Positions 1-11,335 of a stretch of DNA of 64,000 nt are shown here, in pieces (position 1 is the first letter of the stretch; each line of letters begins with the position of its first letter). Below the pieces are notes generated by a model. The model did not search any database. It saw nothing but the letters and a program-made list of their open reading frames with translations, and was not told the origin of the DNA. The translations under genes were made by a program, and so were the position numbers. This DNA comes from Ramazzottius varieornatus (lineage: Eukaryota > Tardigrada > Eutardigrada > Parachela > Ramazzottiidae), in contig BDGG01000008.1 in NCBI GenBank assembly GCA_001949185.1, forward strand, positions 1,937,576 through 2,001,575, in the 5' to 3' direction.

Positions 1-324
1 ACTGTTGAGTTGATTGACAATCAAATAGGCTCGACACTCCGCCGGTTCGCTGCTGCGGCATCCGCTGTTTCTTGATGATAGTTGATTGATAGATTTATTA
101 TTTACATCTGTCTCGAGATTGTTCGTTCTTCCTGCTTTAAATTTTCGACAAAAATCCCCTTTACCTTCTAGTCCTCCAGAGTTCCGTCGCGTGCTGTCCA
201 ATAGTCACCTCGTTCGAAGCCTTCATAGCGAGGGTAGAGGCAGGTCGAATAGCTGTGTTGTGAAGGATGACGTGGAGGAGGAAGGGCTGAACCACCTGAA
301 AAGCAGCCAGCGTGTCAACCGGAA

Positions 325-3300
325 ATGGATTCTGCCTTGATGCACGATGCCACGCATCCCGACCATCACAGCCACACGCATCCCTACAACACAACCTCCA
401 GCGACTTCGGACCAGCCAGCCATCTGTTTCCTGCCATTCTCCAAGTCTTCGTCGTCATTTTTACAGGTTATGCCACGGGTCGAGCAGCGCTCATCTCGGA
501 GACGGACAGTCATGGATTAAACACCTTCGTCTCACGTTTCGCATTACCATGCATGCTGTTTCGCGCCATGGCCACCATGAACCTCTCCATTGTGAACTGG
601 ACAATGTTTACTTCCATCCTGCTGTCGAAGAGTGTTGTGTTCTTCACGGTGCTGGTCCTGTCGCTCGTCCTCAGCTCCAAACCTCGACAGTATGGTCGAG
701 CTGGCATCTTCGCCATTGCTGCCACTCAAAGCAATGACTTTGCTCTCGCCTTTCCCATAGGTAAACCACTTACTCTCTCCCCCCCCCCCCGAAAAATGCT
801 GCAAACACGTCTAGTTGAAGTTTCCTGACCAGTGTCCGGCAGGTAAAAATTCCGTGCTACTCAGCATGGCTCGCCATATCATGGAAAAGACCCGAAACGG
901 TTCGGATTGATGAGATTCAATCTGGGTACCGGAATGTTTACCTGCCGAACACTGTTCCTGACGATTTTTCTCTGCAAAGGCTGTTTTTACGCTTGTTGGC
1001 TTTGAGTCACGTGGTTTGCGGGCTAACAACATCATACCACATGACTCGTGTTCTGTTAGGGCTGATTGGTGACTTGATTGATCGGGTTCGTCGTGTGTTG
1101 TTTCAGTGGACGCTTTGTATGGAAGGACCCACCCCGAGCTGGTTCCCTACATTTACCTCCTCGGTTCCGTCTCCCTGCTTATCCTTAACCCAATCGGTTT
1201 CTGCTTCCTCGAGTTCGAGAAAGAAAGGAAAAATAGAAGTTTACAACAAGGAAGACAAAGACAGCCGAAGCGTCGCTGGTTGAGGACTGGCATCCACGTG
1301 CTGTGGAGTATCTGCTCGAACCCCATCAACGCCATGACGTTCGTTGGAGTTTTGGCTAACTTCGCGTTTGAAAGACACATTCCAGAGGTGTTGGACAAGA
1401 TACTCGCTGCTTTCGCCATGACTTTCTCGACGACGGCGCTGTTTCACTTGGGCCTGAAGATGGTCGGAAGGATTAAACAGTTCACGGGCTTCCGGCTGGT
1501 CGTTCCGGCGCTTTTGATCCTGGCGAAACTGTGAGCTCGCGTCTTGTATTGTCTCAGGGTCTCCAACCACCATTGGCTCTCTGTCTGCAGGCTGTTTCTT
1601 CCGTTGGTTTCCCGAGCGGTCATTGGCCACTTACAACCAGGACGTTCGTCGAATGAGACGGAAGATTACGCCAACTTTGGCTTTCTGTACGGGAGCATCC
1701 CTATGACTCCCACTGTCTTCGTCTTTTCAACCCAATACGATGAACAAGTTGACATTGTATGTGAGTTTTTTTCCTGCTTTTCCAATACTACTCCAGTAAT
1801 CGTTTTCTGTTATTCAACATGTCAAACATGCATGATCATTCGGTCTTTCTCAGATAACAAAGCGGAAGGTATTTTTGTTATCAGGTAGGTACTGCTTTGG
1901 TTCTGGGAACTTTCATCTCCGGACCGTGGATGTTCATCTCTGCTCAAATGCTGTCGATTCAGTCTTTCAACATCGCGAGGTACACTTCCATACTAGCGAC
2001 TACCCAAATGCAAGTTGGAGCCTTCGGCCTGCTCTGCGTTGTAAGTCTCAGTTTGCATACAATAAGTAACCCGATGTCCTCTTGTTTGCTTTCGTTTGTC
2101 AAAGGATCAAAGCTAAGATCAAATCTGCTGTTTCATGATTAGATGTGGACCGTGGTGATTATGATGGTTAACGGAAGATGGAGAAGAATACCGCACATCT
2201 TCGTGATGGGTCTTCTGTCGTTTCAAGTAAGCTCTCTCTACCCATATTATCAGCCATCGAAACCACTATACCTTATTTGATCTTATTCATCGTTTTATAG
2301 TTTCTGTCATGTCTTGGGATGCTGTTGTGGAGACTGAGTGAGAACTCGGACAGTCCGTGGCAGCACTACGCTCAGTTCTCCGTCTTTCTCCTGGGCGTAC
2401 TAGGAACGCGCGTCTGGACTGCTGGTATCGCCGTCGGGCTTTGGGTCCTGAACAGATGGGGTCTGTGTGCGCTACTGCGTTTTCGCTGGATATTGATGTT
2501 TCTGTGCCTGGGGTAATTTACCAACAAATCGAAATCGTTATTGAGGTGTTTCGCTAGCTTGACCACCTTTCATGTCCTAAGGTTGCCAGTTCTAGCAACA
2601 GTCCTCACTCTTGCCCTTGGTGAGCATTCCCGAGCAGATTTGAATCCAGCATTTCATTACGGCCAAACTCAAGTAAGAACAAGAATATGACTTGGAGGAC
2701 TGAAAATGTCTCCGAGACAATGAATGTGACTTTTTTTAGGTCTTAGTCAGTGCGGTGGTCTTGACGGTCTCGCTCGTTCTTTCCTTGATCGGTATCGTCG
2801 GAGCGCAACTGAGCTCTTCGTCAAAGAAGAAACCCACGACCAGGAAGTTTTCGGTCAGAACATCGTCTTCCAGCGGAGAATACTCCGCACGACAAGCGCT
2901 GATCGCAAACCAGGATGTCGAACTCGACGACATCCCCAAAAGAGAAGACAGAAGTATCCCCGACATTATTCCTGAAATAAGTACGTCCTTGAACACTGTA
3001 CTTCCGATAACGTAGACGCAAGTTTCATGGTACGTTTTACCGTTCGACAGGTGGTACTCCGGCGAGCGAGATGGAAATCGTTCCCTTCGAGGAGCCCCAA
3101 CAAGATGCAGATTCATACGACGCTTTCGACGCGGCCGGACTCCATCCGAGTCCACATTCGTCTCAAAACGTTAGACTACAACGTTGTCCGGCGGAAGCAA
3201 GACATACTTCAGTTCAGCGGGACCTTTGTAAACAGCTGACACAAGAATACTTCGTCCAGGACTTTCGGACAACAGGGAAGCGACGACGGCCAGACAGAAG

Positions 3301-3844
3301 TACTGCGGGAGAGTGTGACCCAGAAGTACCAGAGGACCATTTCGAGCAGAACCGACACGTGGTCTTGGTATTGTTCTTAGCCACTTCAATGCTCGTGGTA
3401 TGCGTCAAAAGCTGTCCAGTACGTCTTCAGCTCGTATTGTTTGTGGCTAATTTTCCTGTTTGACAGGCCACTTTCTTGTGTTTCTGGAGGATGTTTGTAG
3501 ACAACTCTAATGCCGGTGGCGTTTTCATCGAACTGGAATTTCTAGATGGGGTGTTGGTCTTCGGACAGGTAAGCGCTCCTTGAAGGAAAAGCTCTAAATT
3601 ATACCGGTGTCTCGGTTTTCTGAATGCGAAATTTCTTGATTAATGTCACAAGGGAGGCTTTTGTTTGTCTAGGGTTGTGTAGTGATGGCCATTTTTGGTT
3701 TCGATATGCGGAGTCCTGCTTGGTTCTCCCGCATCAAACGGTAAGTCAATCTCAAGCAAATGTTTTGTTCTGATTTTAGTTGATGTACACGTCCCATTGG
3801 CTTGCTGTAGGATTTTCCTCAACTGGCGCAGCTCCCACATTTAG
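325..3844 (+). CDS. GPR155: GPR155/LYCHOS-like membrane protein without DEP domain
   Basis: Inferred exons: 325-760, 1107-1530, 1591-1756, 1885-2040, 2143-2226, 2301-2512, 2582-2672, 2740-2980, 3051-3397, 3467-3568, 3673-3740 and 3811-3844. All join in frame at GT-AG sites to give 786 residues. The first third is an auxin-carrier-like (PIN/BASS-type) transporter domain with the family signatures ATQSNDFALAFPI, LNPIGFCF and SIPMTPTVFVF. The second part is a GPCR-like multi-pass region, with a hydrophilic loop around residues 560-690. In vertebrates this family senses lysosomal cholesterol and acts on GATOR1/mTORC1; that role is family knowledge only. The start is the first ATG that gives the conserved N-terminus. 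The known family ends in a DEP domain, but here a TAG follows about ten codons into the last exon. Two overlapping upstream reading frames are shadows. Confidence 0.88.
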
Positions 3845-6800
3845 CGGTAAGTCAATGATCCATTTCAAAGGCCAAAGCTTGGCAGACTCAGTCTGTCGTC
3901 TGACCGGTTCCAAGGCAGCTTTTTTCCTGTCTGCGAATCCGCCTTGCCAATTCTATTTTCTATGTGTGTATGTTGCCGGGAAAAATGGTAATGAGCACTT
4001 GGGCAAGTGAAATGCCCACCAGAGTGCTCCCGGCTTTTCTCTCGCCGTAATGCCTTCCCTCACGTCAGCACAGTCATGTAAAATTCAAAAGTCCATCTCG
4101 TGCACGCCTCAATCAATTCTCAGCCAAATGGGATGATTGAATTTTCCAGCATTTGCCCGGTCATCAGTCAAAGTGACTTGCATCCCTTCCTTGAATGGAG
4201 AACTCAACGAAGTTACAACTAGCACTTGAATAATTCCATCGCGGTTTTTAAATAATCAAGATTTTATACCCCTGAATAATCCTCCGTGAAAAAAAGCAAG
4301 CCGATGTCAGATATCGACCCAATCGACAATAGTGTTCCAATACAAACATCTCCGAACCCTGCATTGTTGACTTTGCCAATGTTGTTACTGTGAGAAAGCA
4401 GCGCGGGTCAAGTTGAGGCAAAAGTTGATGTGCTCGGCTGAAGGAAGCTAGGAGAAAGAAATGTTCTCTGGCGGCGTAATGTTTTTACTGGGACAAATAA
4501 TTGACACTTAGATTTGTCAAGTAGTGTCGCTGCAAGACAGGGCCCAGCTTCGGCTCACGAGTTGAGACGATGGCCATTAAGGACAAACGGCGCCTGACGA
4601 TCAGGCACGCACTCCATCCCATTAAAATATAATACCATCTTTCACAAATGTACGACGGACCCAGCTTTGAAACAGCTGAATAGACTCCACTCATCCATGA
4701 CGTCATTCATTACTCAGCATGCGATCATCAATCAGCCCATCACGGTCATGACATCACTGCGGACTACTTTAATCCACTCCCTAACGCAAAACCTGATTTT
4801 TATGGGTTCCTGCTCGGTTTGAATGAAATGACACTTTTTGAACACCAAGCTCATTCTCTTCTCGAGAACTAAGTCAACTTTCCGTTTTCATGAGAAGGAT
4901 TGCAGCGCACCGTTCAGTTCGTGTCGTTTTAAATTTGGATGTGTCTAACGAGCGATGGATCTCGTCGTCATCGGTGAATAACAATGCGCAGTTGCTACTC
5001 GAACATGACAAGCCCTGTTTGTTTTCTTATCCACTATCCATGCATCTTTCTTGACAGTATCACGAACTAATTTGCACAAAAACAACCGTAGGCTATACCA
5101 CAGGGTTTCGTGTGTGCAAATCTTAGCCGGCACGACTTGTCTCTCCGCTCGATACCCAGTTTTGTCGTGACCAAGCTAGGCACAATAGCTTCTTAAACAG
5201 GAGATCCTCGTTGTTTTTTCCTGTCTCTCTTCAGACAGAACAGCCAATTGCAGGAAGTAAGGCTAGATGGCCGAATAAATTTTCTGAGAGATTGTGGGCA
5301 TTAAAGCAGAGTTCCAGCTGGTGAAACACACTCGACATGTGCGTGATGAATTGGCAGATGTGAGTTGGCCTCCCCTCTTCGCTCTCCGCGTTCCATCCAG
5401 CTTTACATCCTGTTTCGCTACATCCGGTATAGACGGGAGTGAGCTCCATTGTCCGAGATCCACCAGGTTAAGATCTATTCACGGAAGCATACACTCACCG
5501 TCTGGGAGACAAACTTTTTTGCCCGTCTAGGGCGTCCGAGGAGAAAGGCGGACAGTTGAAAGCGAGTACTTTAACTGCAGCACGGAAGTACATTATACGT
5601 AAAGCGGGCTCGGAATGGCTTCTCTCGAGTGAGAAACCACAGCGTCAGCTAACCACATAGTATCATACTGTATAACTCCAGTATCGATCTATCAGCCCTA
5701 CTCCCAACATAAACATGCGCAGTCCGCCAAAGTCACACTCGGCAACTTGACGCAGCGCTTTCCCAGCTCGACTCTCTGTCGTTGGAGTATTACGATATCC
5801 CCGTATGCGAGGTTTCATCTCCAATGTTGGGTTTAGATTACTCCAAAGTCATGTTTAACAACATGCTGGCAACTGTACAGTACAATAAACCAGAGTACAC
5901 CCGAGATATAAACTTCAACGAAGAAGTCCCACGAGGCCGATTTACGCTTTATCGTGGTCGAACTGCGGTAGACCGAACTGAAAACCTATAAAAGATTGGG
6001 AATGTTTAGTTAGGTTAATAACCAGTTTGGACACAGCAGTGTACCAATGTTTGGTAAACTCCCCGAAAGTGCTTACGAAAGCTTTTCAAGTTCACTTATG
6101 GGGCCAGTCATAACGTGCAGATGGTTCGGCACTTGACAGCTGCGACTGACTCTGACAGTATTATGTGTCGTACGGAAGCACGCGACGTCGCGAACCCATG
6201 CAGAAGAGGACGACCCCAGTCGAGCATTGATACAGTGCTTTACGTGCGAAACCTGAGTAGCCGCGTTAGAATTGAGTGATGACACTGATCTCACTACTGT
6301 TCAATTACATGTACAGATTATGAACTGAGCTCTCCTCAGTATAAAGCCACCTAACTATACTCGAAATGACTCTCTCAGCGCCATTTTTATTGCCTTTCCG
6401 ACACTGCGCGCACATTTACGAGGATGCCAATGCCCATCCTTTACCACCTTTTGACGATTAGGTTTGACACGGATATGTACTTAAGCTTACGTCTGTCATC
6501 TATCTGACGCTCTTCAAGTTTCACCATGCAATTCCAGTGCGGGCATTTTAGTTGAATCTGGCATTATACGGGACCAATCATTGATCAAGTCGACCTCAGG
6601 GCGTTGTCTTTTGCCCCATTCCACAAAAAGAGTTATCCAATGCTGGAATTAAGCAAAGATCGATGGGGATAGTGTGCGCCTTCCTAACTTGATTGCCGCT
6701 CACTGATTGGAATTCCTGCCAAATTTCCCGAAGGATATCTACACCCCAAACACTAGTTGGAATCGTTCCCTATTCGCTAACTATTTCTCGAGCAACGCAA

Positions 6801-7627
6801 TCGTCGAGACAACTGTTTTTGATCTCTTCTGCGATCGTAATCCATAGTATCACATTTGATACGTCGGCAGACAATGTTTCATCTCGTAAATGGCTTCCTT
6901 CCTTGATTTATATTCCTCTTGGCGGAAGTCAAGTCGTGTCAGGCTGAATTGCTGTATGGAGAAGCACAATAAAAGATTGAGCCAAAGAATGCTCAGTTCA
7001 ACTCCCTTGATCACTGAGGAGGATACTAGTGAGGCTTCGTCTGTGTGCAGATCGATGCATGACTGAGTTTCAGTGTTTCACCAAAAGTCCCTCTGAAGCA
7101 CTTTTTGCCTCCGTCTCTCTACTTACTCCCATCCTCCCGACTTTGCCCTTTTTGTTCTTTTCACGGCTTCGAGCTTCCCTTCGGGATGCAGTGGAGAGTT
7201 CCTGACGTGACAATCAACGCCATTGATAAGTGGCAAGACTAGTGTCGACCGCTCACTTTGACACTCTCCACTTCACTCCACAACGGCCCCAAGGTTTCTC
7301 CGGGCTCGCTAACACGCCTTGGGCTCTTCCTTTCCCGTTGTGCTTCTGTTGTACCACTTTTGTACGGGAGGGTAGGTCGTACGTGTGTAAATTATGCAAT
7401 TATGCAGGCTAACCGCTGTGATCCCCACCAAAGCTTCAGTCAAGTCTTCTTTATTCCGGCCCAGCGATCCTTCGCATGATCTCACTCACTTCGGTCCAAT
7501 GTTGTCTTTTCTACTCGCGCGTAATCCAATCTGACAGTCGTTCGCGATACATGTCAACTTCCATGATGTATACCGCTGAAATTACCTCATCACTGTGATT
7601 GGAACTATTTATTTTGTTAATAATACC
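3845..7627. other. Intergenic, no recognised gene
   Basis: I see no convincing exon and no DEP-domain continuation of the preceding gene. The only open stretch worth noting ends at 5991 on the plus strand. It is about 90 codons with no in-frame ATG near its start, it includes the motif EYYDIPVCEVSS, and it has no family I recognise. Confidence 0.5.
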
Positions 7628-9422
7628 ATGGAGGTTCTTCAAGGTTCTCTAAGTAGTGATGTGTGCCGGAATCGCTCTAACGAACGAGGAAGTTTAGGCG
7701 AGGCGCACAAAGACTGGATGATTGTGGTATTAACCGCCATTCCAACGCTGATTATTGTTATTGGCACTATCGCCGGAAACGTGCTGGTGTGCGTTGCCAT
7801 CGGACACTCTCGGCAACTGCGCAAGAATATCACCAACGCCTTTTGTGCCTCTTTGGCTATCAGGTACTTTTATAACCTCTTTGGTTCACTAATTCCTTTC
7901 ACTCACTTGTCTGCACGAGACACCTTTTCGCACGATGTAATACTACCCCGGTCGGCCCTTCGTCCCGTGACACTCAACCAGGGCAATTATTTAGTGGGTA
8001 ATTTACGTCTAACCGGGCTTTGATCAATTTGCAGCGACCTCTTGTTGGGACTTTTTGTACTGCCAATTAGTTTCGGCAGAATGCTGACGGACCAATGGAC
8101 GCTGGGCGCGGCAGTCTGCAATGTCTACATTTCCATGGATGTCTTTCTTTCCACTGCTTCAATACTCAACCTTTTTACGGTACGTCTCTCTCGTGTACGT
8201 TGGATATCAGGATCGAACTGCCATTGTCAGCCGTTTCTCCATACCACCCAGCACGAAAACGATTGTAAACTGTTTGGGCAGCACTTTGCTTCCTTTGTTC
8301 ACTGTAACAGCTATCATATCATGCGTCCCTTGTGAACAATGACAGCGGATCCAGGAGTTTGCTGTCAACCGCGACCTGCAGTATTGCACTCGTAAAGTAA
8401 CTTGCGTCGACAAGATGCAGAAAAATGTACACGTGTACGAAGATTCACGACGTCCGGCAAAGCAGTTGAGATATGCGGGTGAATGGCGACAAAATCCTAG
8501 CCAAAATACCAATTTTCCTATACTTCGGCATAATAAACGCACTAACAATTTAATCTAAAAAAAGTGGTTGTTCTAAGGGAATTTTGATTTTTCGGGTGGG
8601 AACGGAATTGGTTGGTTTGGAGCCCTTGTCGTACGTATGCTGTACAGCCCGTACCTGCTTGACAGTCAAAGTTGATCGTTTTTGCCATTGATCGACGAAG
8701 TAATTTCCTGCCTTATGTAGGTCACAATGGACCGGTACTACGCCATCACCAAGCCGCTCCTCTACCGCACCATCATCACCAAACGAACAGCCACAGCTAT
8801 GCTGAGCATGGTATGGCTTCTCTCCGCTGCTATCGGTTTCCTGCCAATCTACTTTGGGTGGAACACGAGCGACGGCCGGATACAGAACTACGGTTGTCCT
8901 ACCGAATGTGGCTTTGCCGTCGAGTCCCTCACCTACAGTCTAACCATTGGTGTGGGTACCTTCTTCATCCCGCTCTTTATTCTCTACGTCATGTACGCCA
9001 AGATCTTGACCATTAGTTATGCGCATGTCAAAGCCATCCGTGCACAGACAACGCTCTACAGTCAGTTCCCGGCCGATGGCGTGAGGAGTGACAAACAGAA
9101 CACCAACAGGAATACTCTGGCCCAACATCGGGCCACGTTGACGTTATTTATTATCGTCGGGGCGTTCTCCGTCTGTTGGTTGCCCTATTTTACGTGCTTT
9201 ACCATCAGTCCGAGGTACGCCATGTCGACATTCCCGCTGATGGCGGAGATATTCCTGTGGATGGGATACTTTAACAGTTTTGTGAATCCATTCGTGTATG
9301 GGATGACTAATCGCGAGTACAGGGCGGCGTTCAAGTCGCTCTTGTGTCGGTGGGGAAAACCCGAAAACGATTATCCCCCGATGAACACCCCTCGAGCTAT
9401 TTCTACTGAACCAGAATTTTAG
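7628..9422 (+). CDS. Aminergic GPCR, histamine H2 receptor-like
   Basis: Three exons, 7628-7863, 8035-8179 and 8721-9422, join in frame to 360 residues. The N-terminus is short with possible N-glycosylation. TM1 carries GNVLVCVAIG and TM2 carries SLAISDLLLG, where the Ser codon is split by intron 1. TM3 has the amine-binding Asp in ISMDVFLSTASILNLF and is followed by MDRYYAIT (DRY motif). ECL2 begins with FGWNTSDG. TM6 has CWLPYF and TM7 has WMGYFNSFVNPFVYG (NPxxY). The TM3-ECL2 stretch and the TM6/TM7 signatures look most like vertebrate H2, but the H2 TM5 aspartate appears replaced by Ile, so the ligand is open: histamine, octopamine, dopamine or serotonin. The C-tail is short. The protein is expected at the plasma membrane coupled to a heterotrimeric G protein. 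Confidence 0.88.
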
Positions 9423-11335
9423 ACAGACTATAGTCGTGCCGCAAAGACCGTGTTCGTGCTTTACTGTGTGGAGTTTATTTTTGTGATACATGGAATTCTG
9501 TGAATTTTTCGTGACCTGAGCTCTGACTACAGGAGAAAAAAGAGTCGCGGATCGAAAGCCGCTGTCCTGCGCATTTTCTGCGTATGTGTCGAAGTCACAG
9601 CTTTGCACTTGTGTTCTTGTCGAAGCGATCTCTGATCATAAAATTGAAAAACTAAAGTCGAATTTCCCGTGATCCGAACTCCTAAGTGGGTAACGCCGAA
9701 CACTGAACGTTAACTTTCCTCTTTGGCACAGTGAGAAGAGCCAGCCATTATCCTGTCTGTATCCGCATCCGGGCCGCGTAGGACTCGGGAGAAGCTAGGC
9801 GGCAAGATTGGCTGTTCATTCGTAATACGAAGCAGGTTTGAGACCCATTTACCGGCCCGAAGATGCCTCCCTTGTGTCTGGAGTTCCGGTCTGGTCCGTC
9901 CAGACGGGATGCGGCGCGGTCCATCTTTCAGTTCCTAAACAAGATCACGATCGTACTCGGCCCCATTCTTTGATTCTACGGCGGGTATTATAAAAGCAAG
10001 GACAGACTTTATCGAAGCTGTGGAGCGCTATGCGCTAGAACTGGGGAAGAGATAAAAATGACAGAATCGTCAAAGATTCAAGGGTACAATCATTTTCTAA
10101 GCGTGAAGTTCGATGGCGCCACCTGCCAGTTCCTTTGCCCCATTACTGCATATTGAGAAAAAGCAAGATGGATAATTCTTTTGAGATTCTACCGTTGCTA
10201 GTTCTTTCATCGTCTAACAGTACCCAAGTTTCAACCGAAAAGGGCCCATACTGTATGGTGGAGGAGGCCGCACTCCCGTAGGCCATTTTTCGCCGTTAAC
10301 ACAGCGAGAAAGAAGCAGCCCCCCTAAGCGAGTTGGATCCCTCTAAGGTAGACCCCGGCCGGATCTCCGTAAATTACATTTATTACGCCAGAACCGAAGA
10401 ATACTGTATACAGGTGGGATCTGCGCAGAAGCGAATCAACAAGCAAATTGCGATGTATTCGTGAGGAACGCGCTGTTGCGCATGCGCAGCGCGTTCTGCG
10501 TTAGAAGTCGGAGGCTTATACTTCTTCAGTTCGTCTCCAATTGAATGGGTTTGCCTGGCAATGGGTCAATCAATCTCGTATCAATTAATGGAAGCAGTTT
10601 GCAACGACCATCGGCGTCTTCTTCCCCTTCGGGTACCAGTGCTGGCCATGCTGCGTGACGTCTGCTCTTGCTACACATTATGATAGGATCCCAGCGATGC
10701 CCGCTACGGTTCAACTTCTGTGACTCTGAATTTACAGTGAGTTATGGAGCGAGGGAATGGTTGCGTAGTTGAGCATGAATCAGCAGTACGCTCAACGGTG
10801 GATTGACTGATTATGCACATTAGTCATGCTTCACTACGCAATCGCCCGCCGCTCCATAAATGACTGTAGATTTAGGGTCACAGAAGTTTAACCTTAGCGG
10901 GCATCGATGTAGGATCCTGATCATCAAACTTCGCGCTACATTACGTGTTCGCCGACATTGGTCGAGAATCGCAATTTCTCTGCGTTCCAACATTTCTCAT
11001 TTCGAGCAAGAGTACTTAGGTGTCGAGTATGGCTTTCAAGCCTTGAAAGCCTTCAATATATCATGGGCACGAACTTTGAGTGGGATTTACAGTGTATTGG
11101 ATCCTATTAATTGATACCAGGAAAACAAAGGTGTTCAAAGCCGACCACAAGCTTCAGTCTAATTTTCCTGCACGACTGTCCAGGACTTCAGGTTGCTTGC
11201 AATATATATTTGCGATGGCTCACCAGCAATCTTGCAAAACAGCTATCATGATTTTCAGTTAACACACGAAGGAATGTGCATCATTTTAGTTCTGCTATAT
11301 TCGTATTTGCCGGAGATGAGTGCTGCATGATCCTT
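9423..11335. other. Intergenic with palindromes, no gene seen
   Basis: No supported exon lies here. The stretch contains a compact palindrome near 10468-10497 (AACGCGCTG / CAGCGCGTT around GCGCATGCGC) and the larger inverted repeat listed separately at 10680-10925. Confidence 0.5.
10680..10925. repeat. Inverted repeat, ~100-bp arms
   Basis: The left arm (about 10680-10780) and the reverse complement of the right arm (about 10826-10925) align over roughly 95 bp with scattered mismatches. Shared blocks include CGATGCCCGCTA, AACTTCTGTGA and TTATGGAGCG. The loop is about 45 bp. No ORF fits inside. It looks like a foldback or MITE-type element; no target-site duplication is clear. Confidence 0.7.

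Noticed and set aside
5700-5991. Open frame of about 90 codons downstream of the GPR155-like gene
   Set aside because: There is no in-frame ATG, no clear partner exon and no similarity to a DEP domain, so it could not be linked to any gene.
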